A stretch of DNA of 34,128 bases from the IMG/VR virus record IMGVR_UViG_3300006805_000085, positions 1-34,128 of that record. One strand, 5' to 3'. The notes below the pieces were generated by a model. That model worked only from the letters and a program-made list of their open reading frames with translations, was not told the origin of the DNA and did not search any database. Of this stretch, positions 22,073 through 28,422 are shown piece after piece. Position 1 is the first letter of the stretch. Each line of letters opens with the position of its first letter. A program made the translations under genes and the position numbers. The stretch comes from a virus.

Positions 22073-22078
22073 TACAAT
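22049..22078 (+). promoter_or_regulatory. Promoter with overlapping palindromic operator
   Basis: TTGAAC (22049-22054), 18 nt, TACAAT (22073-22078). A perfect 13-nt palindrome ATTGTA-A-TACAAT (22066-22078) covers the -10. This looks like a repressible promoter for the gene at 22131. Confidence 0.55.
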
Positions 22079-22130
22079 ACGAATTGAGATCACACAAAAA
22101 TTAAAAAGTCAAACGAAATGGAGGGCTGAA

Positions 22131-22289
22131 ATGAACTTACTACTAACCGTACTCATTAAAATTGGGGTTATGCATCGCTACTATTGCGACTGTAATTTCA
22201 AGACAAATGACCGATCAAAGATGCTGGCGCACATACGAAATCACTCGCCACTCTTAAATATTGATCACGCTACTGCTAAAATTATGTAA
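22131..22289 (+). CDS. 52-aa protein with unusual C2H2-like finger
   Basis: The start is ATG 22131 behind AAACGAAATGGAG (22111-22123), the same leader as other early genes. The 52-residue protein carries 'YYCDCNFKTNDRSKMLAHIRNH': C19, C21, H34 and H38, with C-to-H and H-to-H spacings of 12 and 3 as in classical zinc fingers, but only one residue between the cysteines instead of 2-4. It overlaps the next gene as TAATG. A promoter for that next gene lies inside this coding sequence. Confidence 0.7.
   Translation: MNLLLTVLIKIGVMHRYYCDCNFKTNDRSKMLAHIRNHSPLLNIDHATAKIM
22274..22282 (+). promoter_or_regulatory. Extended -10 promoter, leaderless start
   Basis: TGC-TAAAAT ends exactly 6 nt before the ATG at 22289, within the end of the previous gene. 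The gene may thus be made both by coupling and from a leaderless mRNA. Confidence 0.45.
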
Positions 22290-22597
22290 TGAGATCTAAC
22301 CGTGGGCTAAACAAGATTAACCAGTATGGTTATCGAGGGCAGAAAAAACCAAAGCACACGCATACTTTTCAAAAAGCTCGCGTGGTTGTCACTCTGTATG
22401 ACGGCTCACAGTTCACCGACAATTACATGCGCGTTGAGGGTCGCAATCATATCTTTAAAGAGCGTGGGCGCGTCAAATCGTCAACCATTCATCAAATGAC
22501 ATTGCTATCAAAAAGTACCGAGATACAACGTAAAATCGAAGAGATCGAGAAAGGCAAATCAACATGGGTGAGGTCATCCACATTAAAGAATACCTAG
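22289..22597 (+). CDS. Small basic early protein, unknown
   Basis: The 102-residue product is basic. The N-terminus is rich in Lys/Gly/His (NQYGYRGQKKPKHTHTFQKA), then strands 'RVVVTLYDGSQFTDNYMRVEGRNHIFKERGRV', which resemble a small RNA-binding beta barrel (Hfq/Sm-like or YgdI-like turn pattern), then a C-terminal helix 'TEIQRKIEEIEKGK'. The barrel comparison is an inference by eye. Overlaps the next gene by 34 nt. Confidence 0.65.
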   Translation: MRSNRGLNKINQYGYRGQKKPKHTHTFQKARVVVTLYDGSQFTDNYMRVEGRNHIFKERGRVKSSTIHQMTLLSKSTEIQRKIEEIEKGKSTWVRSSTLKNT

Positions 22598-22728
22598 AGC
22601 GTAAGACTGGTCCGACTCGTGAGGATGTCAGCAAACGGCTCGCCGACATCGCATTACAGCAATTATTGCTCGCCTCTGAAAAGCACAGACTCGAGGCACA
22701 ATTATTGCAATTTAACAGGGGTGACTAA
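22564..22728 (+). CDS. 54-aa helical early protein
   Basis: Start ATG 22564 within the end of the upstream gene; the 54-residue product (MGEVIHIKEYLERKTGPTR onward) is helical, with a leucine-rich amphipathic stretch 'DIALQQLLLASEKHRLEAQLLQF' likely to form a coiled coil. The stop lies within the stem of the following terminator. Not recognised. Confidence 0.6.
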   Translation: MGEVIHIKEYLERKTGPTREDVSKRLADIALQQLLLASEKHRLEAQLLQFNRGD

Positions 22729-22745
22729 AAATCACCCTATTTTAT
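22718..22745 (+). terminator. Intrinsic terminator, moderate
   Basis: GGGTGA (22719-22724) pairs with TCACCC (22732-22737), loop of 7 nt, followed by TATTTTATT. The left arm contains TTTAACAGGGGTG, also the left arm of the terminator at 9476. Confidence 0.65.
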
Positions 22746-22747
22746 TG

Positions 22748-22776
22748 TTGACATGCGGTGGGGGGCATAATATAAT
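22748..22776 (+). promoter_or_regulatory. Consensus sigma-70 promoter
   Basis: TTGACA (22748-22753), 17 nt, TATAAT (22771-22776): a perfect consensus. The leader carries AAACGAAATGGAG (22800-22812). It drives the long early operon that follows. Confidence 0.9.
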
Positions 22777-22819
22777 CATAAGTACAGTACAAATGCATTA
22801 AACGAAATGGAGATCATAA

Positions 22820-22867
22820 ATGCAAAAACACACTAAAACCAACACCAATATGCAAGGTCACCTATGA
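22820..22867 (+). CDS. 15-aa leader peptide candidate
   Basis: ATG 22820 follows AAACGAAATGGAG at good distance and opens a 15-codon frame (MQKHTKTNTNMQGHL) ending at 22865-22867, overlapping the next ATG as ATGA. The strong promoter and ribosome binding site argue it is translated; it may serve to couple translation of the next frame. Confidence 0.45.
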   Translation: MQKHTKTNTNMQGHL

Positions 22868-22986
22868 CGGCGCATAACCCACCAAAAGGCATCTTACGAA
22901 AACCGATGCGCAACAAAATAATCAAAACAAAAAAGTTTAAACGAGCAAAAAATGAAAACCACCACAAAGACCACATTAACAATTAG
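22864..22986 (+). CDS. 40-aa strongly basic peptide
   Basis: ATG 22864 overlaps the leader peptide stop. The 40-residue product is very basic with 'GILRKPMRNKIIKTKKFKR', then an Asn/His-rich tail (NENHHKDHINN). It overlaps the next gene by 35 nt. Such basic peptides may bind nucleic acid or acidic host proteins; real expression is uncertain. Confidence 0.45.
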   Translation: MTAHNPPKGILRKPMRNKIIKTKKFKRAKNENHHKDHINN

Positions 22987-23137
22987 CGTATGCATAGCGA
23001 TAACGGCGTTCTCAGTGGCTTTCGCCATTGGAGAGCGTACAAGTGCCAATATGGACATATACGCCGCTCAAAACGATTGTGAGTGGGTGTACCAAGGCAC
23101 ATGGTACGGCGACGATCGTGATTACATTTGTAAATAA
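22952..23137 (+). CDS. Small exported or membrane-anchored protein
   Basis: The 61-residue product has an N-terminal signal or anchor (MKTTTKTTLTISVCIAITAFSVAFAIG, hydrophobic at about 8-26) and a short outer part with two cysteines (DCEW...YICK), which could form one disulfide outside. In phages, small exported proteins of this kind often alter the host surface or block superinfection; that is an inference. ATG 22952 lies in an AAAAA-rich stretch without a clear binding site. Confidence 0.65.
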   Translation: MKTTTKTTLTISVCIAITAFSVAFAIGERTSANMDIYAAQNDCEWVYQGTWYGDDRDYICK

Positions 23138-23150
23138 AGAAAGAGGGTAC

Positions 23151-23474
23151 ATGAGAAACATATTTTTTGGCAAACCGAAAGAGCGCGAATTGCCACCGCT
23201 AACATTTGAAGATGAGCCGAGTGACACCAAAGACGCATACAACGACACGCTCAATTACCTAGTCGGCTTGACCGATGACGAGTATGAAAAGATGCTCAAG
23301 TGCGCAAAGATTTATCGTGAGGCTGATAAAAAAGTCGCGGCGGTGATGGAAACCAAAGCGCCAAATGGCGGTGACGTAATCGAGGTCCGAGTCGTACCGA
23401 AAGCAGCCGACGACGATTTCATTGAAACTGATACAGAGAAAGGAAAAAAACCAAGTGCTAAAACAACTAAATAG
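23151..23474 (+). CDS. Acidic early protein, unknown
   Basis: I choose ATG 23151 behind AAAGAGG; the frame is open from 23028, but the upstream part overlaps the exported protein gene. The 107-residue product is acidic: 'PPLTFEDEPSDTKDAYNDTLNYLVGLTDDEYEKMLKCAKIYREADKKVAAVM' (helical) followed by a strand 'GDVIEVRVVP' and a charged tail. Not recognised. Confidence 0.65.
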   Translation: MRNIFFGKPKERELPPLTFEDEPSDTKDAYNDTLNYLVGLTDDEYEKMLKCAKIYREADKKVAAVMETKAPNGGDVIEVRVVPKAADDDFIETDTEKGKKPSAKTTK

Positions 23475-23529
23475 CTGGTGGTCACTAGAGTGGCAACGAG
23501 CAAAAATCACATGGAACCTCGACCGATGA
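23455..23529 (+). CDS. 24-aa peptide, candidate
   Basis: GTG 23455 lies 6 nt after GAAAGGA-type bases and opens a 24-residue, Trp-rich frame (LKQLNSWWSLEWQRAK...). Its stop overlaps the next start as ATGA, as for proven neighbours. Expression is plausible but unproven. Confidence 0.35.
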   Translation: MLKQLNSWWSLEWQRAKITWNLDR

Positions 23530-23756
23530 TAATGATTGAAAAAATACGCTATCTCGAAAGTAACCATTTCTCTGATTGGCTCGATACGCGCCGCAAAGTA
23601 GATGATGAGCTTTCAAGCAAACAAACCATGATGTGTGTATGCGGTCGGCTTGCCACTGGTATGCATGAGCGATCGTGCAGCCGATACAATGCAAAGGTCA
23701 ATAGTGAAACGGTCAAACGATTAAAGCACTTATTGCCAGCAAAGGTCGCCGCATGA
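23526..23756 (+). CDS. Small zinc-binding early protein
   Basis: I choose ATG 23526, in an ATGA overlap; the frame is open from 23478. The 76-residue product has a helical N-terminus (IEKIRYLESNHFSDWLDTRRKVDDEL) and a metal-site-like 'CVCGRLATGMHERSC' (C37, C39, H47, C51). The start could also be the second Met. Function unknown. Confidence 0.65.
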   Translation: MIMIEKIRYLESNHFSDWLDTRRKVDDELSSKQTMMCVCGRLATGMHERSCSRYNAKVNSETVKRLKHLLPAKVAA

Positions 23757-24016
23757 AACCATACACCGACGTATTTAAAAAGCCTCTCGATAAAAAAGAG
23801 GTTGCAACGGTGGTGATGGTGGTGGTCATGCAAAAGACAACATCAATAATCGAGGTCCAGCGGTACATCAATATCGGCGCTGGCAAACTTAACAAAATAT
23901 TTCAGTTGCTCGAGGATGCTGGCGTAATATCGTCGCCGCCACGATCAATATTATTAAATCGAGTCGACGCCGCGACGAACGCAGCATTTCGACAACTAAA
24001 GAAAGGTAAAAGGTAA
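23753..24016 (+). CDS. FtsK-gamma-like winged-helix protein
   Basis: The 87-residue protein contains, at about 28-62, 'QKTTSIIEVQRYINIGAGKLNKIFQLLEDAGVISS', which follows the FtsK gamma-domain pattern (S-S--QR---IGY-RA--L---LE--G-V-). In FtsK/SpoIIIE this winged helix binds the orienting KOPS/SRS DNA motifs. Here it is alone, without motor. It may be a DNA-binding regulator or an interferer with host chromosome segregation (inference). Coupled to its neighbour by ATGA. Confidence 0.75.
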   Translation: MKPYTDVFKKPLDKKEVATVVMVVVMQKTTSIIEVQRYINIGAGKLNKIFQLLEDAGVISSPPRSILLNRVDAATNAAFRQLKKGKR

Positions 24017-24021
24017 TAATT

Positions 24022-24408
24022 ATGCGCAACAATCAAAAAGGCTATATCGACGGAGATGTAATATTTGGGCTTGGTTTCATCATAGTGGTGGTACTGATCA
24101 TATTTTCAGCATTTTTTGTACGATTTCAATTATCAAACTCTGTAGTATCTGGCATCTCATACAACACCAGCAATGACAGTTTTATCGGTGGCAACACACA
24201 CTTTAGTGTGCGAGCTGGCGAAAACACACCAGTGAGTGAAGAGAACCAAAGCACCTATTGTTTGCCACCAAACTCACCATACAAAGATTTGGTCAACCGT
24301 GCGGCTCAAGACAAGCGCATCAAAATCGTGGTGACGGCTGAGAAGTATTTTGCAATCAAAGCCCCATGGGTATGCCAGCCAAACATCAAAGTAACGGAGG
24401 TAAAATAA
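24022..24408 (+). CDS. Membrane-anchored early protein
   Basis: The 128-residue product has one membrane helix at about 14-34 (VIFGLGFIIVVVLIIFSAFFV) and a C-terminal domain with two cysteines (TYCLPP, WVCQPN), probably outside the membrane and disulfide-linked. 'KRIKIVVTAEKYFAIKAPWVC' forms strands. Its two neighbours downstream are also membrane proteins. No family assigned. Confidence 0.7.
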   Translation: MRNNQKGYIDGDVIFGLGFIIVVVLIIFSAFFVRFQLSNSVVSGISYNTSNDSFIGGNTHFSVRAGENTPVSEENQSTYCLPPNSPYKDLVNRAAQDKRIKIVVTAEKYFAIKAPWVCQPNIKVTEVK

Positions 24409-24409
24409 A

Positions 24410-24613
24410 GTGTCATCTCAATCAAACAGCTCAAGTGGTGGTATCGGTTTTGTCGGTCTGCTAACGATCGTATTTATCACACTGAAACTTACAAACGTAA
24501 TTACATGGTCATGGTGGTGGGTCCTATCACCGCTATGGATTAGCGCCGCACTCGTAATATTATTTCTCATAATTGGCTTTATCATTTTCGTGATAGCAGA
24601 CTCGAGGCGATAG
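24410..24613 (+). CDS. Small membrane protein, Tmemb_185A-like
   Basis: The 67-residue product starts at GTG 24410. It has 'GIGFVGLLTIVFITLKLTNVITWSWWWVLSPLWISAALVILFLII', a pattern (GLL-IVFI-LKL-NVI-WSWWWVLSPLWI) very common in phage and bacterial small membrane proteins annotated as transmembrane Fragile-X-F-like (Tmemb_185A). Two membrane helices at about 12-30 and 42-64. The biological role of this family in phages is not known. Confidence 0.8.
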   Translation: MSSQSNSSSGGIGFVGLLTIVFITLKLTNVITWSWWWVLSPLWISAALVILFLIIGFIIFVIADSRR

Positions 24614-24709
24614 ATGGAGTGGCAACTATTTTGGCAAATCGTAGCACTGATGTTTTTTGCAGCAATGCTCGTAATCGCTGTCGCTGGCAGTATCAAAGGT
24701 AAAAAGTAA
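24614..24709 (+). CDS. 31-aa single-span membrane peptide
   Basis: ATG 24614 directly follows the upstream stop, and the stop overlaps the next ATG as TAATG. The 31 residues comprise one membrane helix (LFWQIVALMFFAAMLVIAVAG) and a basic end (SIKGKK). The tight packing on both sides supports a real gene. Confidence 0.6.
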   Translation: MEWQLFWQIVALMFFAAMLVIAVAGSIKGKK

Positions 24710-25026
24710 TGAGTAACGTAACTCGCAATGCAATATTGAGCATCAAGCTCGCAGTCGATGAGCAAGCCGAGAGGTACGCACCAAACACCAGCGAGTTTGA
24801 GCCGATACTCGATCACATCAATGAGATGTTGAAACAGTACCCAGAGCAAAAGAAAGTCAGTATCGGCGGCAAAGTTGTACACGGCGCTGGCATGGTGACA
24901 CTGGTGTTCAAGGTGAAAGGCAAGCTATATGCTCACACCGAAGAGAACGGCGAAATCATCGATCAATATTTACATACTGGCGATGCAACCGTACTCGATC
25001 AATTAAGTAATGAGGTACCGTTCTAA
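24709..25026 (+). CDS. Early protein, unknown
   Basis: The 105-residue product has an N-terminal helical half (NAILSIKLAVDEQAERY ... ILDHINEMLKQYPEQ) and a beta-rich C-terminal half (KVSIGGKVVHGAGMVTLVFKVKGKLYAHTEENGEI). No cysteines. Not recognised. Linked by TAATG at both ends. Confidence 0.7.
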   Translation: MSNVTRNAILSIKLAVDEQAERYAPNTSEFEPILDHINEMLKQYPEQKKVSIGGKVVHGAGMVTLVFKVKGKLYAHTEENGEIIDQYLHTGDATVLDQLSNEVPF

Positions 25027-25700
25027 TGGCTGATAAATCAAAGAAAACTACCAAGGCAAAGGTTATCAAACCGAAGTCGGCGAGCTGGCTTGCAAAGTTC
25101 AAGGTCGGCATCAAACTTAAATCGCCACATGGCATACGACTGACTCAAGGTGAAACCGAGGCGCTTGTCGAAATACAGCAAACCGATGTGCAGATATTGA
25201 AAGACAATCAGCAAGAGGTATTGTCGGCAATTGGTGTCACACGGTCCATTGAAGTGAAAAACCAAATCGACAAAGCAAAGTCGGTGCGCAATATTGCAGC
25301 TCGTACATACAAAGCGACCAAAGACCCTATCAAAAAGCGTGAGTGGGCGCGTAGGCTCGTTGTAGCCAACAATACTCACAAGTCACTGGTTGATATGAAA
25401 AACCGCATGGAGTCGACGCGTGACAGGCTCGAGATGATCAAAGGTGATCTCGAAATGCAAATCATCGAGGCTGAGGCACGAGTGGCTGAAACAACCGCAT
25501 ACGCAAAGGCTGGCAATCAATTGCGCCTAGCTGGTGAAACGCTTATCAATGCACGAACTCGAGCAAAGAGCGGTGCAGTCGAATATACAAATCTTGAGAT
25601 CAGCATGGAGGGTGCCGAGTCAATGATCAACGACACCAAACCAGAGGCATTACTCGCCGAGGCTGATGCGATTGTTGGTGGTGCTGATGATGAACGCTAG
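25026..25700 (+). CDS. Long coiled-coil early protein
   Basis: The 224-residue product is nearly all helix after a Lys-rich start (MADKSKKTTKAKVIKPK). Long heptad-like stretches run from about 50 to 215 (QQTDVQILKDNQQEVLSAIG; MKNRMESTRDRLEMIKGDLE; AEARVAETTAYAKAGNQLRL). The architecture recalls PspA/ESCRT-III-like membrane-binding helical hairpins, but only in general shape; no defining motif is seen. It is the largest protein of the early operon and has no homologue I can name. Confidence 0.72.
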   Translation: MADKSKKTTKAKVIKPKSASWLAKFKVGIKLKSPHGIRLTQGETEALVEIQQTDVQILKDNQQEVLSAIGVTRSIEVKNQIDKAKSVRNIAARTYKATKDPIKKREWARRLVVANNTHKSLVDMKNRMESTRDRLEMIKGDLEMQIIEAEARVAETTAYAKAGNQLRLAGETLINARTRAKSGAVEYTNLEISMEGAESMINDTKPEALLAEADAIVGGADDER

Positions 25701-25953
25701 AGATGCAGTATGGCGCGATTTCGTTGATGAACGTATCGAAGAGATCGCCAAGCACAATCAGTACATTACCAGCGATATGATCATTGGTGACCTAGAAAGG
25801 CACGGCAAAGGGTTATCAAATTACTCGCCTCTCGGTCCAGCATTGCAAGCAGCGCAGCGCAAGGGATTGATTGAAAAACAACCGACGACCCGAAAGTCAA
25901 AACGACCAACGACCGTATGGATAAGCAAAGTATATGGAGGTAAACAGTCATGA
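25687..25953 (+). CDS. Winged-helix protein
   Basis: I choose ATG 25687 (or the adjacent ATG 25690), overlapping the upstream stop by 14 nt. The 88-residue product shows 'NQYITSDMIIGDLERHGKGLSNYSPLGPALQAAQRKGLIEKQP' and then 'SKRPTTVWISKVY', the pattern of small winged-helix proteins common in phage replication regions (IT-DD----L--------PLG-AL--A-RKGLI ... VW-S). Probably binds DNA; target unknown. Confidence 0.72.
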   Translation: MMNARDAVWRDFVDERIEEIAKHNQYITSDMIIGDLERHGKGLSNYSPLGPALQAAQRKGLIEKQPTTRKSKRPTTVWISKVYGGKQS

Positions 25954-26159
25954 GTGTAGGTGAGGCAATACTCGTTGAGTTGAAACGCAACCGACAAATA
26001 CTGATTGATTTTGCACCTTGCAATAATTGCATGAGCCAAGCAGATTATATTGATCACGATAAAATAAATGCCGACATCGATGCCGCTGAAAAGGCGCTCG
26101 CCGAGCAAGACGTTATCGAAATATTAAAAAGCTATGAGGCTCTGAAAGGAAATCAATAA
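25950..26159 (+). CDS. Small early protein with cysteine pair
   Basis: The 69-residue protein starts at ATG 25950 (ATGA overlap) behind GGAGG. It has 'APCNNCMSQADYIDHDK' with a C-x2-C pair and helices on both sides. The pair could bind metal with the nearby His, or be redox-active. Not recognised. Confidence 0.65.
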   Translation: MSVGEAILVELKRNRQILIDFAPCNNCMSQADYIDHDKINADIDAAEKALAEQDVIEILKSYEALKGNQ

Positions 26160-26404
26160 TGCAGGAATTAACAATCGAAACTCAATTACAGGCAAAGCTC
26201 AATGAGCTGATGATGGTGTCGCTTGGTTTCAATGCATCAGTGATCGAATACGCCTCAATGGTTATTGCCGCTGGTCCAGTAAAAGACAAGCAACAGTATA
26301 AAAAGCATGTAACCGAGTTCAAGCGCATACACGATACCGCAAACGCCGCACACATTAAAATAATCGAACAAATGGAAAAGGTCGTCAGCGATGATCGTGA
26401 TTGA
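26159..26404 (+). CDS. Small helical early protein
   Basis: The 81-residue product is helical throughout (ELTIETQLQAKLNELMMVSLG; KDKQQYKKHVTEFKRIHDTANAAHIKIIEQMEKV). Start in TAATG overlap, AAAGGA site upstream. Not recognised. Confidence 0.65.
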   Translation: MQELTIETQLQAKLNELMMVSLGFNASVIEYASMVIAAGPVKDKQQYKKHVTEFKRIHDTANAAHIKIIEQMEKVVSDDRD

Positions 26405-26645
26405 TTGGGTACCAAACGGTCAAGGCGGCTTTTTCGCCAACGTATTGCTCGATGAGAAAACCAGCGAGCGATGGGTGTGGAACGGCAAAGACGATTGTTA
26501 TGATCTGATGTTGTCACCCGAAGAGAAAGCCAAGATCGCCGATGATGAAGATTTTGAACAGCGTAAAAAAATGTCACGCCACCCGAAATATCGCAAAGGC
26601 ACAGTCGGCGCAGCACTTGAAGAGAAAGCACGCAACCGATCATGA
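26391..26645 (+). CDS. Small early protein, unknown
   Basis: The 84-residue product has an N-terminal beta part with aromatic residues (VIDWVPNGQGGFFANVLLDEKTSERWVWNGKDD) and a charged helical C-terminus. It overlaps its upstream neighbour by 14 nt and its downstream one as ATGA. Not recognised. Confidence 0.65.
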   Translation: MIVIDWVPNGQGGFFANVLLDEKTSERWVWNGKDDCYDLMLSPEEKAKIADDEDFEQRKKMSRHPKYRKGTVGAALEEKARNRS

Positions 26646-27052
26646 GTGGCAACAGTACCATTAAACCCAAGCCTTGCAGCGTGTGCGGCTCGATATGGCA
26701 CAGTGCGATGTATCACAACCCTCGCAAGCCAATTGCCGTCAGAAAGCCGTTACAGCGCTCTAAAAAGCCAATACGGTACGAGAGCCAGAAAAACCAGACA
26801 AAGCGCCTAGCAACGCGTGAGGCATGGTTTGAGGCTAACCCACCAGACAAAGATGGTTATTGGTACTGTTACATTTCAAAACATCCGCTCTGTCCGAAAA
26901 AGCTGACCATCGATACGGTCCAGCTCGAGCATAATTTAAGCAAAGTGCGGCGCAAAGATTTGCGGTTTGATATAACCAACATTTTCCCAGCGTGTGAGCA
27001 TGATAACAAAGCAAAAGGTAGCCTATCGGCAAAGGAGTATATGGCATTATGA
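26642..27052 (+). CDS. HNH nuclease with N-terminal zinc motif
   Basis: The 136-residue protein has an N-terminal 'KPCSVCGSIWHSAMYH' (C12, C15, H20, H25) metal site, a basic linker with many Lys/Arg (KPLQRSKKPIRYESQKNQTKRLATRE), and an HNH core: C76/C84, 'LEHNLSKVRRKDLRFDITNIFPACEHDNKAKGS' with E96-H97, N113, C118, H120 and N122. The arrangement is reminiscent of NinG/Rap-type recombination nucleases, which also join a zinc motif and basic region. A role in recombination or host DNA breakdown is inference. Confidence 0.8.
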   Translation: MSGNSTIKPKPCSVCGSIWHSAMYHNPRKPIAVRKPLQRSKKPIRYESQKNQTKRLATREAWFEANPPDKDGYWYCYISKHPLCPKKLTIDTVQLEHNLSKVRRKDLRFDITNIFPACEHDNKAKGSLSAKEYMAL

Positions 27053-27585
27053 GTGAATATCAAGAAACAGAAAAGTTGCTCGATGAGCTTATGGCTCTCG
27101 ATAACTATAAACTCACCAAGGCAATCGAAAATCTGACGAGCCGACAAATACAGCTCTTAAATTGGAAAATGCCATATCTTAATACCAAGGTCCGAATACT
27201 CACTAAGCAATTGAAAGCCGCCCACATCGAGCGCTCAACCAATTACGATAAGCTGATCAAAAAAGCACGCACAATGTTTTGCGATCTCGACATTGAAATA
27301 CTGGAGATGCTAAACAACGATGAGATGTCATGGTACGCACGCGGCATTGCTCGCCATGTGAACGGTGACAGCGACAAGTGGACTAAATACAGCCTCGACG
27401 CGGTGCGCAAGCGCTTACGACTCTTGAAACGCCGTGGGCTGGTCGAAGTGATCAGCGGCTTGATGGATGAAGAGGATGGCATGTTAGCTGGCTCTGGTTA
27501 CAGCGCTGTATACAAGCAACAAAGCAATATTGAAAAAATAATCGCTAGTTACAAAGGCGAAAACGACACAAAGGAATTACTATAA
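27049..27585 (+). CDS. Winged-helix early protein
   Basis: The 178-residue product has an N-terminal helical region, 'TKAIENLTSRQIQLLNWKMPYLNTKVRILTKQLKAAH', and from about 85 a winged-helix-like domain: 'LDIEILEMLNNDEMSWYARGIARHVNGDSDKWTKYSLDAVRKRLRLLKRRGLVEVISG', with the recognition helix followed by 'LKRRGLVEV' as the first strand of the wing. Its context, just upstream of a clamp-like gene, suggests a DNA-related role. Coupled both sides (ATGA, TAATG). Confidence 0.75.
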   Translation: MSEYQETEKLLDELMALDNYKLTKAIENLTSRQIQLLNWKMPYLNTKVRILTKQLKAAHIERSTNYDKLIKKARTMFCDLDIEILEMLNNDEMSWYARGIARHVNGDSDKWTKYSLDAVRKRLRLLKRRGLVEVISGLMDEEDGMLAGSGYSAVYKQQSNIEKIIASYKGENDTKELL

Positions 27586-28184
27586 TGTTGGTATCAAAAT
27601 CACTACTCTCAACAATTGCCACGGCAAGCAAAGACGACACACGACCATTGCTCACATGCATACGCGTTTACAAAGAGGATGACAAAATCGTATCTGTCGC
27701 CACTGACGGCTATATCTTATCAGAGGTCATCGAAAGCACACCAAACACCGATGAGTACCCAGAGTTACCATTTGTAAAAACTGATGATACGCCAGAGTCA
27801 ATACTCATACCAGCTGAAACGGCAAAAAAGATGATCGGCTCGATTAAAAAGAATGACAGTGGCTTGCCGATATTGAGTTATGCGCAGCTGACAAAAGATA
27901 CACTCGTCACCACCGATCTTGAGCAAACAACCGCGTTGCATTTCCGCTCACCAGAGGGCAATTACCCAGAGTACCGCAAGCTCGTCGAGTTGGATGAAGA
28001 GAAAGCGAAAACGTACAAAAAAGCAACTGTAAACCCGAAATATTTAAAGCAAGTGCTGGCTCTATTCAAGGATGATTACAGTGTTGAGTTGAGCATATCC
28101 GAAGATAAGTTTGCGCCAGTGTTCATACGGTCCGAAAGCAACGGTGTTAAAAAGATGGCAGTAATCATGACACTGAAAGGGTAA
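27585..28184 (+). CDS. Sliding-clamp-like protein, two-domain length
   Basis: The 199-residue protein resembles the bacterial beta clamp (DnaN). Residues about 17-50, 'KDDTRPLLTCIRVYKEDDKIVSVATDGYILSEV', follow the DnaN pattern RP-L--V----------ATDGY-L; 'FRSPEGNYPEYRKLV' (about 124-139) resembles the domain entry FP-YP-Y-------; and the end 'FAPVFIRSESNGVKKMAVIMTLKG' matches the DnaN C-terminus (kP-----------vlMP-r). It is only half the usual 365-380 residues, so probably two domains instead of three, a ring of three subunits as in PCNA being one possibility. No phage polymerase is seen in the window. Confidence 0.7.
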   Translation: MLVSKSLLSTIATASKDDTRPLLTCIRVYKEDDKIVSVATDGYILSEVIESTPNTDEYPELPFVKTDDTPESILIPAETAKKMIGSIKKNDSGLPILSYAQLTKDTLVTTDLEQTTALHFRSPEGNYPEYRKLVELDEEKAKTYKKATVNPKYLKQVLALFKDDYSVELSISEDKFAPVFIRSESNGVKKMAVIMTLKG

Positions 28185-28188
28185 CGAT

Positions 28189-28422
28189 ATGGCAGGTAAA
28201 GAAAAAAGCCCACTCGAAAAAATGAAAGAGCAGCAAGAGCTTGAGATGCAACGCCGAGATCAGTTTCGTGAGTTGGTCCATGATGCAATCAAAAACGCAC
28301 CTGTAATGACTCAAACATTGCAAAACGGTGTCGGCTCGTACATCGAGTGGATGTCTGAACCACGCGGCTATATCGATAGCAAGAGCATTGCAAGTAAATT
28401 ATTTGGAGGTGACAAACAGTGA
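28189..28422 (+). CDS. Small charged helical protein
   Basis: The 77-residue product starts with a highly charged helix (KEKSPLEKMKEQQELEMQRRDQFRELVHDAIKNA) and ends with a short 'SYIEWMSEPRGYIDSKSIASKLFGG'. It begins 4 nt after the clamp-like gene, so it may be a partner, though no clamp-binding motif is clear. The next gene overlaps as GTGA. Confidence 0.65.
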   Translation: MAGKEKSPLEKMKEQQELEMQRRDQFRELVHDAIKNAPVMTQTLQNGVGSYIEWMSEPRGYIDSKSIASKLFGGDKQ

